From Streptomyces sp. ISL-12 (GTDB lineage Bacteria > Actinomycetota > Actinomycetes > Streptomycetales > Streptomycetaceae), in assembly GCF_018614415.1 (NCBI RefSeq), contig NZ_JAGGOO010000010.1:71344-111149 (forward strand): DNA of 39,806 nucleotides. Reading direction: 5' to 3'. A program made the translations under genes and the position numbers. Position 1 is the first letter of the stretch. Every line of letters begins with the position of its first letter. Shown here in pieces: positions 26,457 through 36,390 of the stretch. The notes under the pieces were generated by a model, which ran no database searches, was not told the DNA's origin, and saw only the letters and a program-made list of their open reading frames with translations.

Positions 26457-28180
26457 GCACACCCACCGGGCGGCTCCGCCGCCATCTCGGCTCCCTCGCC
26501 GGCGTCGCCGTCCTCGCGGTCCTGCTGGGGCGGACCGGCGGCGGTCCCTTCCTGGACGGGCTGCGCCGCGTCGACGGACCGGCGCTGCTGGCGGCGCTCG
26601 GCCTCGGCCTGGTCACCACCGTGTGCAGCGCGTGGCGCTGGACGCTGGTCGCCCGCGCCCTGCGGATCGCCCTGCCGCTGGGCCCCGCCGTCGCCGCCTA
26701 CTACCGCTCCCTGTTCCTCAACGCCGCGCTGCCCGGCGGCGTCCTCGGCGATGTGCACCGGGCGGTACGGCACGGGCGCGGCGCCGGTGACCTGGGCCGG
26801 GGCGTGAAGGCGGTGGTCCTCGAACGCGCCGCCGGGCAGGTGGCGCTGGCCGTCGTCGGGGCGGTGGTGCTGGTGACGACGGAGTCGCCGGTGCGGGACG
26901 AGGTCCGGCACCTGGCACCGCTGGCCGCCCTCGCGGCGCTGGGTGCGCTGGCGGTCCTCGCCGCGCTCCGGATGAACCGGGGGCCAGTCCGCCGCCCCGT
27001 CCTTCGCGACTGGCCCGGCGTCGCGGTGTCGTCGGCGGTCGTGCTGGCCGGGCACCTGGCGCTGTTCGTGCTCGCGGCCCGGGTCGCCGGCAGCGCCGCG
27101 TCCGTGGCCGCGCTGCTGCCGCTGGCCGTGCTGGCGCTGCTCGCGATGAGCCTGCCGCTCAACGTGGGTGGCTGGGGGCCCCGGGAGGGCGTCACCGCCT
27201 GGTCGTTCGGCGCGGCCGGGCTGGGCGCGGAGCGCGGGCTCGCCGTCGCCGTGGTGTACGGGGTGCTCGTCCTCGCGGCGAGCCTGCCGGGCGCGGCGGT
27301 CCTGGCCGTCCGTGGGCGGCGGCCCGCCCCGTCCGGGCGCGGGCCCGGCGCCGGGTCCGTGTCCACCGGGCGCCTCCCGGCCCGTGCCCGTCTCGGCACC
27401 GCCGGCCGGCCCGCACTTGACCGCGGCCCGCACACGCCCCCGCGCTCACCCGGCGCGGCTGCGGCGACGGCGGCGGGTACGGCGACCTTGGCGGCCGAGG
27501 CGATGGCGGCGGGTACGGCGACCGTGGCGGCCGAGGCGACGGCGGCGGGTACGGCGACCGTGGCGGCCGAAGCGACGGCGGCGGGTACGGCGACCGTGGC
27601 GGCCGAAGCGACGGCGGCGGGTACGGCGACCGTGGCGGCCGAAGCGACGGCGGCGGCTGCGGCGACCGAGACCGCTGCGGCGACCGAGGCGACTACGGTG
27701 ACCGAGGCGACCGAGGCGACCGAGGCGACCAAGGCGACCAAGGCGACCAAGGCGACCAAGGCGACCAAGGCGACCAAGGCGACTACGGCGACTACGGCGA
27801 TGGCTGCGGCGACCGCGGCGACGGCGACCGCGGCGGCTGCGGTCCGGGCCGGACGGAAGGCACCGGTGGCGTTCGTCGGCGGACCCGTCGGAAGAGGGCC
27901 GGCAGGTCCGCCGAAGCCCGGCGCCGAGGCGGCTGCCCTGCGCCGGCCCGTCCGGGAACGGCCGACGGCCGCGTACCCGGCGCGCCGCCCGCGTCAGGCG
28001 CTGCTCTCGCCCCCGGCCGGCCCGAGACCGCCGCCCCCGCCGGACGGAGGAACCCCGTCCCCCGCCCCCGTGAGCAGCGAGAAGTACGCCCCGAAGGACT
28101 CCGTGAGGCTCGCCAGCAGTGCCTCGCCCTTCTCCGCCGAACCCAGCGAAGGGCGGCCGATGACACCGGAGTCCGTATAG
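26453..28180 (+). CDS. Lysylphosphatidylglycerol synthase TM-type (YbhN/flippase-like) membrane protein with repeat tail
   Basis: A 575-residue frame. The first ~300 residues are a normal member of the LPG_synthase_TM family, with six to eight membrane helices and the marks SAWRWTLVARAL, YYRSLFLNAALPGGVLGDVHRA, ERAAGQVALAVVGAV and LPLNVGGWGPREG. Relatives are associated with flipping or modifying lipid-linked compounds. The remaining ~270 residues are low complexity, built from a 12-residue Ala/Thr/Gly repeat and Ala-Thr-Lys/Glu triplets, and the last 187 bases are antisense to the creatininase gene. The tail may be a minisatellite-driven or frameshifted 3' end; another reading frame there would give a Gly/Asp/Arg-rich tail. 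It closes the operon. Confidence 0.75.
   Translation: MSTPTGRLRRHLGSLAGVAVLAVLLGRTGGGPFLDGLRRVDGPALLAALGLGLVTTVCSAWRWTLVARALRIALPLGPAVAAYYRSLFLNAALPGGVLGDVHRAVRHGRGAGDLGRGVKAVVLERAAGQVALAVVGAVVLVTTESPVRDEVRHLAPLAALAALGALAVLAALRMNRGPVRRPVLRDWPGVAVSSAVVLAGHLALFVLAARVAGSAASVAALLPLAVLALLAMSLPLNVGGWGPREGVTAWSFGAAGLGAERGLAVAVVYGVLVLAASLPGAAVLAVRGRRPAPSGRGPGAGSVSTGRLPARARLGTAGRPALDRGPHTPPRSPGAAAATAAGTATLAAEAMAAGTATVAAEATAAGTATVAAEATAAGTATVAAEATAAGTATVAAEATAAAAATETAAATEATTVTEATEATEATKATKATKATKATKATKATTATTAMAAATAATATAAAAVRAGRKAPVAFVGGPVGRGPAGPPKPGAEAAALRRPVRERPTAAYPARRPRQALLSPPAGPRPPPPPDGGTPSPAPVSSEKYAPKDSVRLASSASPFSAEPSEGRPMTPESV
27470..27798. repeat. 36-bp and 9-bp tandem repeats in the flippase-like gene
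   Basis: Five copies of a 36-bp unit begin at 27470, 27506, 27542, 27578 and 27614 (shared start GCGGCGGGTACGGCGACC), followed by a diverged sixth copy. From about 27705 a 9-bp unit follows: GCGACCGAG three times, GCGACCAAG six times, then GCGACTACG twice. Both are multiples of three, so the frame is kept. The near identity of the last 36-bp units points to recent expansion. Confidence 0.92.
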
Positions 28181-28788
28181 GCGGCCATACCGAGGGAGAG
28201 CAGATGACGCCGGTCGTCCGCGACGAAGTCGGCGGTCTCGTAACCGGGCCGGACGTACTCCGGATGGGCGTGCAGCAGCACGGACGTCTCGATCTCCCCG
28301 GCGTGCATGTCGGTGAGCAGCGAGGTCGCCACGCCCGCCCGCAGCCGTGCCGCCTCCCAGTCCTCCGGGGCCGGGAACAGCGCCATCCGCTCACCGCGCG
28401 CCGTGGCCTCCTGGACGACGTTGCCCAGGACGTAGTTCCCGCCGTGCCCGTTGACCACTGCCAGGGCGTGCACGCCCGACCGGCGCAGCGACGCCGCGAT
28501 GTCCCGCACCACCGCGTGCAGGGTCACCGCGGAGATGCTGACGGTGCCGGGCCACGCCGCGTGCTCGTGCGAGCAGGAGACCGTCACCGGGGGCAGTACG
28601 TGCACCGGATACGCGGCGCCCAGTTCCCCGGCGACGGCACAGGCCACCAGCGTGTCGGTGGCCAGCGGCAGATACCGCCCGTGCTGCTCGTAGCTGCCCA
28701 CCGGCAGCACCGCCACCTGCCGCGCTACGCCGGCCCCCCGGGCCCGCACGTCCTGCGTGGTGTCCGCCGGTATCCCTGAACCACCCAT
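27994..28788 (-). CDS. Creatininase-family amidohydrolase (possible FAPy deformylase)
   Basis: A 264-residue creatininase-family hydrolase with a complete metal site: Glu34 and His36 in YEQHG, Asp45 in LATD, His115 in NGHGGN, and His162 and Glu165/Glu167 in HAGEIETS. The archaeal family member ArfB removes formate from FAPy, the product of GTP cyclohydrolase III. Here the divergent neighbour, 50 bases away, is a GTP cyclohydrolase II variant predicted to stop at FAPy, so deformylation of that compound is the most economical role. ATG 28788 was preferred; upstream starts would run into the divergent gene. Other amide or lactam substrates remain possible. Confidence 0.87.
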   Translation of the reverse strand: MGGSGIPADTTQDVRARGAGVARQVAVLPVGSYEQHGRYLPLATDTLVACAVAGELGAAYPVHVLPPVTVSCSHEHAAWPGTVSISAVTLHAVVRDIAASLRRSGVHALAVVNGHGGNYVLGNVVQEATARGERMALFPAPEDWEAARLRAGVATSLLTDMHAGEIETSVLLHAHPEYVRPGYETADFVADDRRHLLSLGMAAYTDSGVIGRPSLGSAEKGEALLASLTESFGAYFSLLTGAGDGVPPSGGGGGLGPAGGESSA

Positions 28789-28838
28789 GTCCGCAAGGCC
28801 CTTCGTCTCAGCTCGTGAAACTGTTGAGGAACCCGGGA

Positions 28839-31306
<2,468 letters not shown>

Positions 31307-31308
<2 letters not shown>

Positions 31309-31372
31309 CCGCACGAACCAACCGGACGGACCGCACGAACAGACCACACGGACCGCACGAACACAGCAGACG
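31307..31372. repeat. Three 22-bp tandem repeats after the PPOX gene
   Basis: GACCGCACGAAC recurs at 31307, 31329 and 31351, each unit ending in an ACG-like tail, with an exact 22-base period. The array runs from the PPOX stop codon into the terminator hairpin. No function is evident; two helical turns per unit would allow protein binding on one face. Confidence 0.75.
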
Positions 31373-31397
31373 GACCGGGCGGAAGTGCCCGGTCCGT
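31370..31397. terminator. Hairpin terminator between PPOX and MHS transporter genes
   Basis: A perfect 11-bp stem (ACGGACCGGGC at 31370-31380 with its complement at 31387-31397) and a six-base loop lie between two convergent genes, so it may serve both. There is no T tract. Confidence 0.65.
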
Positions 31398-31426
31398 GGC
31401 CGGACGGCCCCCTCAGGACGGCCCCC

Positions 31427-32779
31427 TCAGGCCGTGACCGTCTCCGGCCGGGCCGGCTCCTCGGCCGCCCGCTCGCCCAGCCGCTCCGTCGGGACCTGGT
31501 GGGTCTCCCGGGCCGTGAGCGCCGCGATGACCGGCGGGACGCACAGCGCCGCCGTGAACAGGGCCACCGCCGACCAGTCGTCGCCGTCCGGACCGGCGAT
31601 CCGCGCCGCGAACGTCACCGCGAACCCGGCCACCGCGAACCCGATCTGGGTGCCGATCGCCACGCCGGACAGCCGGACCCGGGTCGAGAACATCTCGCCG
31701 TAGAAGGCCGGCCACACGCCGTTCGCGGCGCTGTAGACCACCCCGAAGCAGAGGATGCCGGCCACGAACGTGAGCGGGTAGGAACCCGTCGAGATCGCCC
31801 ACAGGTACAGGAACATCGTCACCGCGCTGCCCGCCGCGCCGATCAGGTACACCGGCCGCCGGCCGATCCGGTCGGACAGCGTCGCCCACAGCGGGATCGC
31901 GGCGAGCGCGACGACGTTGGCCAGGGCGCCCACCCACAGCATGGCGGTACGGGACATGCCGACCGAGTCGCTGGTGGCGTACGCCAGCGCCCACACCGTG
32001 AAGATCGTGCTGACGGAGGCGATCAGCGCGCCCCCGATCACCCGCAGCACGTCCGCCCAGTGCTCACGCACCAGCACCACCAGGGGCAGCTTGACGACGC
32101 CCTGGGAGGCAGTCTGCTGCTCGAAGGCCGGGGTCTCGTCCAGGTTGCGGCGGATGAACCAGCCGACGACGGCGACCGCGACGCTCAGCCAGAACGGCAC
32201 CCGCCAGCCCCAGGACAGCAGGTGCTCCTCGGGCAGCGCGGCGACGGGGATGAAGACCAGGGTGGCGAGCAGCTGTCCGCCCTGGGTGCCGCTGAGGGTG
32301 AAGCTGGTGAAGAAGCCGCGCCGCCCGTCGGGCGCGTGTTCCAGTGTCATGGAGTTGGCGCTGGCCTGCTCCCCGGCCGCCGATATGCCCTGCAGGACGC
32401 GGCACAGGACCAGCAGCACCGGGGCGAGCGTGCCGACCTGCTCGCGGGTGGGCAGACAGCCGATGAGGAAGGTCGACAGCCCCATCAGCAGCAGCGTGAA
32501 CACCATGATCTTCTTGCGGCCCATGCGGTCGCCGACGTGCCCGAGGAAGAACGCGCCGACCGGGCGCGCGGCGTACGCGACCCCGAAGGTGGCCAGCGAC
32601 AGCAGGGTGGCCGTCGCCGGATCGGAGTCGTCGAAGAAGATCTCCGGGAAGATCAGCGCGGCGGCGCTGCCGTAGATGAAGAAGTCGTAGTACTCCAGGG
32701 CGCTGCCGATCCAGGCGGCGGTCGCGGCCTTCTTCGGCTGCCCCGGCGGGGCCTCGGGGGCGGGGGTGGGGACGGACAC
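31427..32779 (-). CDS. MHS-family metabolite:H+ symporter, probable shikimate/quinate transporter
   Basis: A 450-residue MFS protein of the metabolite:H+ symporter group. The start is typical (AAWIGSALEYYDFFIYGSAAALIFPEIFF), followed by the loop motif GHVGDRMGRKK and RVLQGISAAGEQASAN, with about twelve helices overall. ShiA and related proteins import shikimate or dehydroshikimate. The neighbouring dehydrogenase and dehydratase make shikimate or quinate the best substrate guess. GTG 32779 has AAGGAG upstream. It is transcribed in the same direction as the TetR gene behind it but has its own upstream operator-like palindrome. Confidence 0.9.
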   Translation of the reverse strand: MSVPTPAPEAPPGQPKKAATAAWIGSALEYYDFFIYGSAAALIFPEIFFDDSDPATATLLSLATFGVAYAARPVGAFFLGHVGDRMGRKKIMVFTLLLMGLSTFLIGCLPTREQVGTLAPVLLVLCRVLQGISAAGEQASANSMTLEHAPDGRRGFFTSFTLSGTQGGQLLATLVFIPVAALPEEHLLSWGWRVPFWLSVAVAVVGWFIRRNLDETPAFEQQTASQGVVKLPLVVLVREHWADVLRVIGGALIASVSTIFTVWALAYATSDSVGMSRTAMLWVGALANVVALAAIPLWATLSDRIGRRPVYLIGAAGSAVTMFLYLWAISTGSYPLTFVAGILCFGVVYSAANGVWPAFYGEMFSTRVRLSGVAIGTQIGFAVAGFAVTFAARIAGPDGDDWSAVALFTAALCVPPVIAALTARETHQVPTERLGERAAEEPARPETVTA

Positions 32780-32807
32780 GGCGGCTCCTTCGGCATCGTC
32801 GCCTAAT

Positions 32808-32825
32808 TAACCCACTGGGTAGTTA
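32808..32825 (-). promoter_or_regulatory. Operator-like sequence ahead of the MHS transporter
   Basis: ACCCA-C-TGGGT (32810-32820) is a perfect inverted repeat inside TAAC...GTTA flanks (32808-32811, 32822-32825), about 30 bases from the transporter start. It shares TAAC-N2-ACTGG with the palindrome in front of the shikimate dehydrogenase gene, suggesting one regulator for both, probably the TetR protein between them. Confidence 0.55.
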
Positions 32826-32900
32826 CTAGGGGTTGGGTTGGGATGTTGCGCCCAGGTGTCCCCGGTGTCAAGAGGTGGTGACTCACAGGGTCCGCCCTGT

Positions 32901-33566
32901 TCAGTCCGCCGCCCGCTCCGCCGTCAGGTAGGCGATCACCATGTCGCCGAGCATGGCCCGGTAGTGCTCCCGCTGCTCGGGAGCGACCAGGTCACGGCCG
33001 AACAGGGCGCCGAAGGTGGCCCGGTTGGCGACCCGGAAGAAGCAGAAGGAACTGATCATCGCGTGCAGGTCGACGGCGTCCACGTCGGCCGTGAACAGGC
33101 CCGACTCCTGGCCCGCCGCGAGGATGCGGCGGATCACGTCCAGCGCCGGCGAACCGATCTTGCCCAGCCGTTCGGAGGCGGCGATGTGCTCCGCGCCGTG
33201 GATGTTCTCGATGCTGACCAGGCGGATGAAGTCCGGGTGCCGCTCATGGTGGTCGAAGGTGACCTCGGCAAGGCGGCGGATGGCGGCGACCGGGTCCAGG
33301 TGCTCGACGTCGAGCTGCTGCTCGGCCTCCCGGATCACGCCGTACGCCCGCTCCAGGACGGCCGTGAACAGCTGTTCCTTGCCGCCGAAGTAGTAGTAGA
33401 TCATCCGCTTGGTGGTGCGGGTGCGGGCGGCGATCTCGTCGACGCGGGCCCCGTCGTACCCGGCCCGGGCGAACTCGCGGGTGGCGACGTCGAGGATCTC
33501 GGCCCGGGTGCGGGCGGCGTCGCGGATGCGCCCGTTGGATCGTGCCGGTTCGTCGACGCTGGTCAT
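32901..33566 (-). CDS. TetR-family regulator of the shikimate/quinate unit
   Basis: A 221-residue TetR-family regulator. The DNA-binding domain is classical (RAEILDVATREFARAGYDGARVDEIAARTRTTKRMIYYYFGGKEQLFTAVL, about residues 22-72); the C-terminal helices form the ligand pocket. It lies between the transporter and the divergently transcribed dehydrogenase/dehydratase genes, both of which have related palindromes upstream. It most likely represses both transcripts and is released by a pathway compound such as shikimate, dehydroshikimate or protocatechuate; the ligand is inference. Confidence 0.92.
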   Translation of the reverse strand: MTSVDEPARSNGRIRDAARTRAEILDVATREFARAGYDGARVDEIAARTRTTKRMIYYYFGGKEQLFTAVLERAYGVIREAEQQLDVEHLDPVAAIRRLAEVTFDHHERHPDFIRLVSIENIHGAEHIAASERLGKIGSPALDVIRRILAAGQESGLFTADVDAVDLHAMISSFCFFRVANRATFGALFGRDLVAPEQREHYRAMLGDMVIAYLTAERAAD

Positions 33567-33648
33567 CGGGTTCCTTCGGCCGGGGCGTGGATCGGTGCGG
33601 TGATTGTAGAAGGTCGGGTCTTCCGCGCGCCGGGCTGTGCTGCTATGA

Positions 33649-33672
33649 CTAACGTACTGGTTCGTACATTAG
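33649..33672 (+). promoter_or_regulatory. TetR-type operator ahead of the shikimate dehydrogenase gene
   Basis: A 24-bp imperfect palindrome: left arm CTAACGTAC (33649-33657), six-base centre, right arm GTACATTAG (33664-33672), with eight of nine arm positions paired. It ends just before the GGAGG ribosome site (33675-33679) of the dehydrogenase GTG at 33686, so occupation would block transcription. Its left part is shared with the sequence before the MHS transporter. Confidence 0.7.
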
Positions 33673-33685
33673 CTGGAGGTCCCCC

Positions 33686-34564
33686 GTGGCCAAGGACTCG
33701 TATCTCGTCGGACTGATCGGTTCCGGCATCGGCCCGTCGCTCACCCCGGCCCTGCACGAGCGGGAGGCCGACCGGCAGGGCCTGCGCTACCTGTACCGGC
33801 TGATCGACATCGATGTCCTCGGCGCCCCGCCCGAGAAGGTGGGCGACCTGCTGCGGGCCGCCCGCGACCTGGGCTTCGACGGGCTGAACATCACCCACCC
33901 GTGCAAACAGCTCGTCATCGAACACCTCGACGCGCTCGCCCCGCAGGCTCAGGCACTCGGCGCGGTCAACACCGTCGTCTTCGAGGACGACGGCCGGGCC
34001 GTCGGCCACAACACCGACGTCACCGGCTTCGCCGCCTCCTTCGCCCGGAGCCTGCCCGACGTACCGCTGGAGCGGATCGTGCAGCTCGGCGCGGGCGGGG
34101 CGGGGGCCGCCGTCGCCCACGCCATGCTCACCCTGGGCGCCGGACGGGTCACCGTCGTCGACGCGCTGCCCGAGCGGGCCGCCGCCCTCGCCGACTCCCT
34201 GAACCGGCACTTCGGCACCGGCCGCGCCCACCCCGCCGCCCCGGACGACCTCCCCGGCCTGCTGGCCCGCGCCGACGGCATCGTCCACGCCACCCCCACC
34301 GGCATGGCCGCCCACCCCGGACTCCCGCTGCCCGCCGCGCTGCTCCACCGGGACCTGTGGGTCGCCGAGGTCGTCTACCGGCCGCTGGAGACCGAGCTGC
34401 TGCGCACCGCCCGCGCGCTCGGCTGCGCCACCCTCGACGGCGGCGGCATGGCGGTCTTCCAGGCGGTGGACGCGTTCCGGCTGTTCACCGGACGGGAACC
34501 CGACAGCACGGCCATGCTCGCCGACCTCCGGGAACTGGCCGGCGCCGTCGCCACGCCCCGATAG
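33686..34564 (+). CDS. Quinate/shikimate dehydrogenase (AroE/QsuD-type)
   Basis: A 292-residue enzyme that oxidises shikimate (or quinate) to the 3-dehydro compound. The substrate domain has GPSLTPALHE and the NITHPCKQ motif with the catalytic Lys, then GAVNT and HNTDVTGF. The Rossmann site is LGAGGAGAAVAHAM, followed by VTVVDALPERA whose Asp favours NAD over NADP. These features match catabolic QsuD-like enzymes rather than biosynthetic AroE, which usually has NVTIPHK. GTG 33686 has GGAGG. It precedes the dehydratase by 20 bases as one operon and converts imported shikimate to dehydroshikimate. Confidence 0.92.
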   Translation: MAKDSYLVGLIGSGIGPSLTPALHEREADRQGLRYLYRLIDIDVLGAPPEKVGDLLRAARDLGFDGLNITHPCKQLVIEHLDALAPQAQALGAVNTVVFEDDGRAVGHNTDVTGFAASFARSLPDVPLERIVQLGAGGAGAAVAHAMLTLGAGRVTVVDALPERAAALADSLNRHFGTGRAHPAAPDDLPGLLARADGIVHATPTGMAAHPGLPLPAALLHRDLWVAEVVYRPLETELLRTARALGCATLDGGGMAVFQAVDAFRLFTGREPDSTAMLADLRELAGAVATPR

Positions 34565-34584
34565 CCCCAGGAAGAGGTACCGAC

Positions 34585-36390
34585 GTGCGTACGTCCATCG
34601 CCACCGTCTCCCTCAGCGGCTCCCTCACCGAGAAGCTGACCGCCGCCTCCCTGGCTGGGTTCGACGGCGTGGAGATCTTCGAGAACGACCTGCTGGCCAG
34701 CCCCCTCACCCCCGAGGAGATCCGCGCCCGCTGCGCCGACCTCGGCCTCGGCATCGACCTCTACCAGCCGATGCGGGACCTGGAGGCGCTGCCCGAGGAG
34801 GAGTTCGCCCGGAGCCTGCGGCGCGCCCGGCACAAGTTCGAGCTGATGCGCAGGCTCGGCACCGACACCGTCCTGGTCTGCTCCAGCGTCCGCCCGGACG
34901 CGATCGACGACGACGCCCTCGCCGCCGAGCAGCTCGCCCGGGTCGCCTCGCTCGCCGCGGACCACGGCATCCGCGTCGCCTACGAGGCGCTCGCCTGGGG
35001 CCGGCACATCAGCACCTACGACCACGCCTGGCGCGTCGTCGAGGCCGCCGGCCACCCCGCGCTCGGCACCTGCCTGGACAGCTTCCACATCCTCTCCCGG
35101 AACAGCGAGCCCGAGGCCCTCGACGGGATCGCCGACATCCCCGGCGAGAAGATCTTCTTCCTCCAGCTCGCGGACGCGCCCCGGCTCGCCATGGACGTCC
35201 TCCAGTGGAGCCGCCACTACCGCTGCTTCCCGGGCCAGGGCGGCTTCGACGTCGCGGGACTGGTCCGGCGCGTCCTGCGCACCGGCTACGACGGCCCGCT
35301 CTCCCTGGAGGTGTTCAACGACGTCTTCCGGCAGTCCGAGGCCGCCCCGACCGCCGTGGACGCCCAGCGCTCCCTGCGCCTGCTCCAGGAGGAGGTCGGC
35401 ACCGCGTCGCCGCCCCCGCCCGTCGTCCCCACCGGCGTCGCCTTCGCCGAGCTGGTCACGCCGGACGACCGGCCGGTCACCGCGCTGCTCGGCGCCCTCG
35501 GCTTCACCCGCGTCGCCCGGCACCGCGGCAAACCCGTCGCCCTGTGGCAGCAGGGCGAGGCCCGCATCCTGGTCAACACCGGCCCGGCCGAGCGCCGCGA
35601 CGGCACCCGGCTCGCCGCCGTCGGCCTGACCACCCCCGACCCCGCCGGGGCGGCCCGCCGCGCCGAGGCCCTGCTGGCGCCGGTCCTGCCGCGCCGCCGC
35701 GCCCCCGAGGACGCGCCGCTGGACGCGGTCGCCGCCCCCGACGGCACGGAACTCTTCTTCTGCGCCGCCCCCGGCGCCGACGGCCCAGACTGGCGCACCG
35801 ACTTCGCGGACGACACCCCGGCGCCCGAGGCCGACGAGGCGTGCCGCGTCGACCACCTCGCCCTGACCCAGCCCTGGCACCACTTCGACGAGGCGGCGCT
35901 CTTCCACCGCAGCGTCCTCGGACTGAGCCCGCAGCAGAGCGTGGACGTCGCCGACCCCTACGGGCTGCTCCGCAGCCGCGCCGTCAGCAGCGCCGACGGC
36001 GCCGTCCGCATCGTGCTGACGGTGGGCGCCGCCCCCACCGACGACACCGCGCACGCCCAGCACATCGCGCTCGCCACCGACGACGTGGTCGCGGCGGCCC
36101 GCCGCTTCCGCGCGGCCGGCGGCCGGCTGCTGCCCGTCCCGGCCAACTACTACGACGACCTGGCGGCCCGCTACGAGTTCGCCGACGGCGAGCTGGAGAC
36201 GTACCGCGAACTCGGCATCCTCTACGACCGGGACGCGCACGGTGTCTTCCGGCACTGCTACACGCGCACGGTGGGCCGGGTCTTCTTCGAACTCCTCCAG
36301 CGCGACGGCGGCTACCGCGGCTACGGCGCCCCCAACGCGGCCGTCCGCCTGGCCGCGCAGCACACCGCCCAGGGGGTCACTGGCGGCTGA
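34585..36390 (+). CDS. Bifunctional 3-dehydroshikimate dehydratase / HPPD-like (QuiC1-type)
   Basis: A 601-residue two-domain enzyme. Residues 1-~270 are a TIM-barrel sugar-isomerase-like dehydroshikimate dehydratase with metal ligands Glu134 (YEALAWG), Asp165 (CLDSFH), Gln194 (FLQLAD) and Glu242 (LEVFND). It dehydrates 3-dehydroshikimate to protocatechuate. Residues ~285-601 are a vicinal-oxygen-chelate domain like 4-hydroxyphenylpyruvate dioxygenase with an apparently intact 2-His-1-Glu site: His424 (VDHLAL), His493 (QHIAL) and Glu569 (FFELLQR). The matching Pseudomonas QuiC1 fusion is known, with an unclear role for the second domain. GTG 34585 has AGGAAGAGG upstream. The 3' end overlaps the convergent beta-helix gene by 14 bases. 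Confidence 0.92.
   Translation: MRTSIATVSLSGSLTEKLTAASLAGFDGVEIFENDLLASPLTPEEIRARCADLGLGIDLYQPMRDLEALPEEEFARSLRRARHKFELMRRLGTDTVLVCSSVRPDAIDDDALAAEQLARVASLAADHGIRVAYEALAWGRHISTYDHAWRVVEAAGHPALGTCLDSFHILSRNSEPEALDGIADIPGEKIFFLQLADAPRLAMDVLQWSRHYRCFPGQGGFDVAGLVRRVLRTGYDGPLSLEVFNDVFRQSEAAPTAVDAQRSLRLLQEEVGTASPPPPVVPTGVAFAELVTPDDRPVTALLGALGFTRVARHRGKPVALWQQGEARILVNTGPAERRDGTRLAAVGLTTPDPAGAARRAEALLAPVLPRRRAPEDAPLDAVAAPDGTELFFCAAPGADGPDWRTDFADDTPAPEADEACRVDHLALTQPWHHFDEAALFHRSVLGLSPQQSVDVADPYGLLRSRAVSSADGAVRIVLTVGAAPTDDTAHAQHIALATDDVVAAARRFRAAGGRLLPVPANYYDDLAARYEFADGELETYRELGILYDRDAHGVFRHCYTRTVGRVFFELLQRDGGYRGYGAPNAAVRLAAQHTAQGVTGG

Noticed and set aside
27470..27798. 36-bp repeats considered as a CRISPR array
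   Set aside because: The copies abut each other with no unique spacers and encode a repeated peptide; no cas gene is present.
28815..28838. GTG 28815 as the GTP cyclohydrolase start
   Set aside because: ATG 28839 has GAGGA at a good distance and puts the switch Met at residue 122, close to Met120 of SCO6655.
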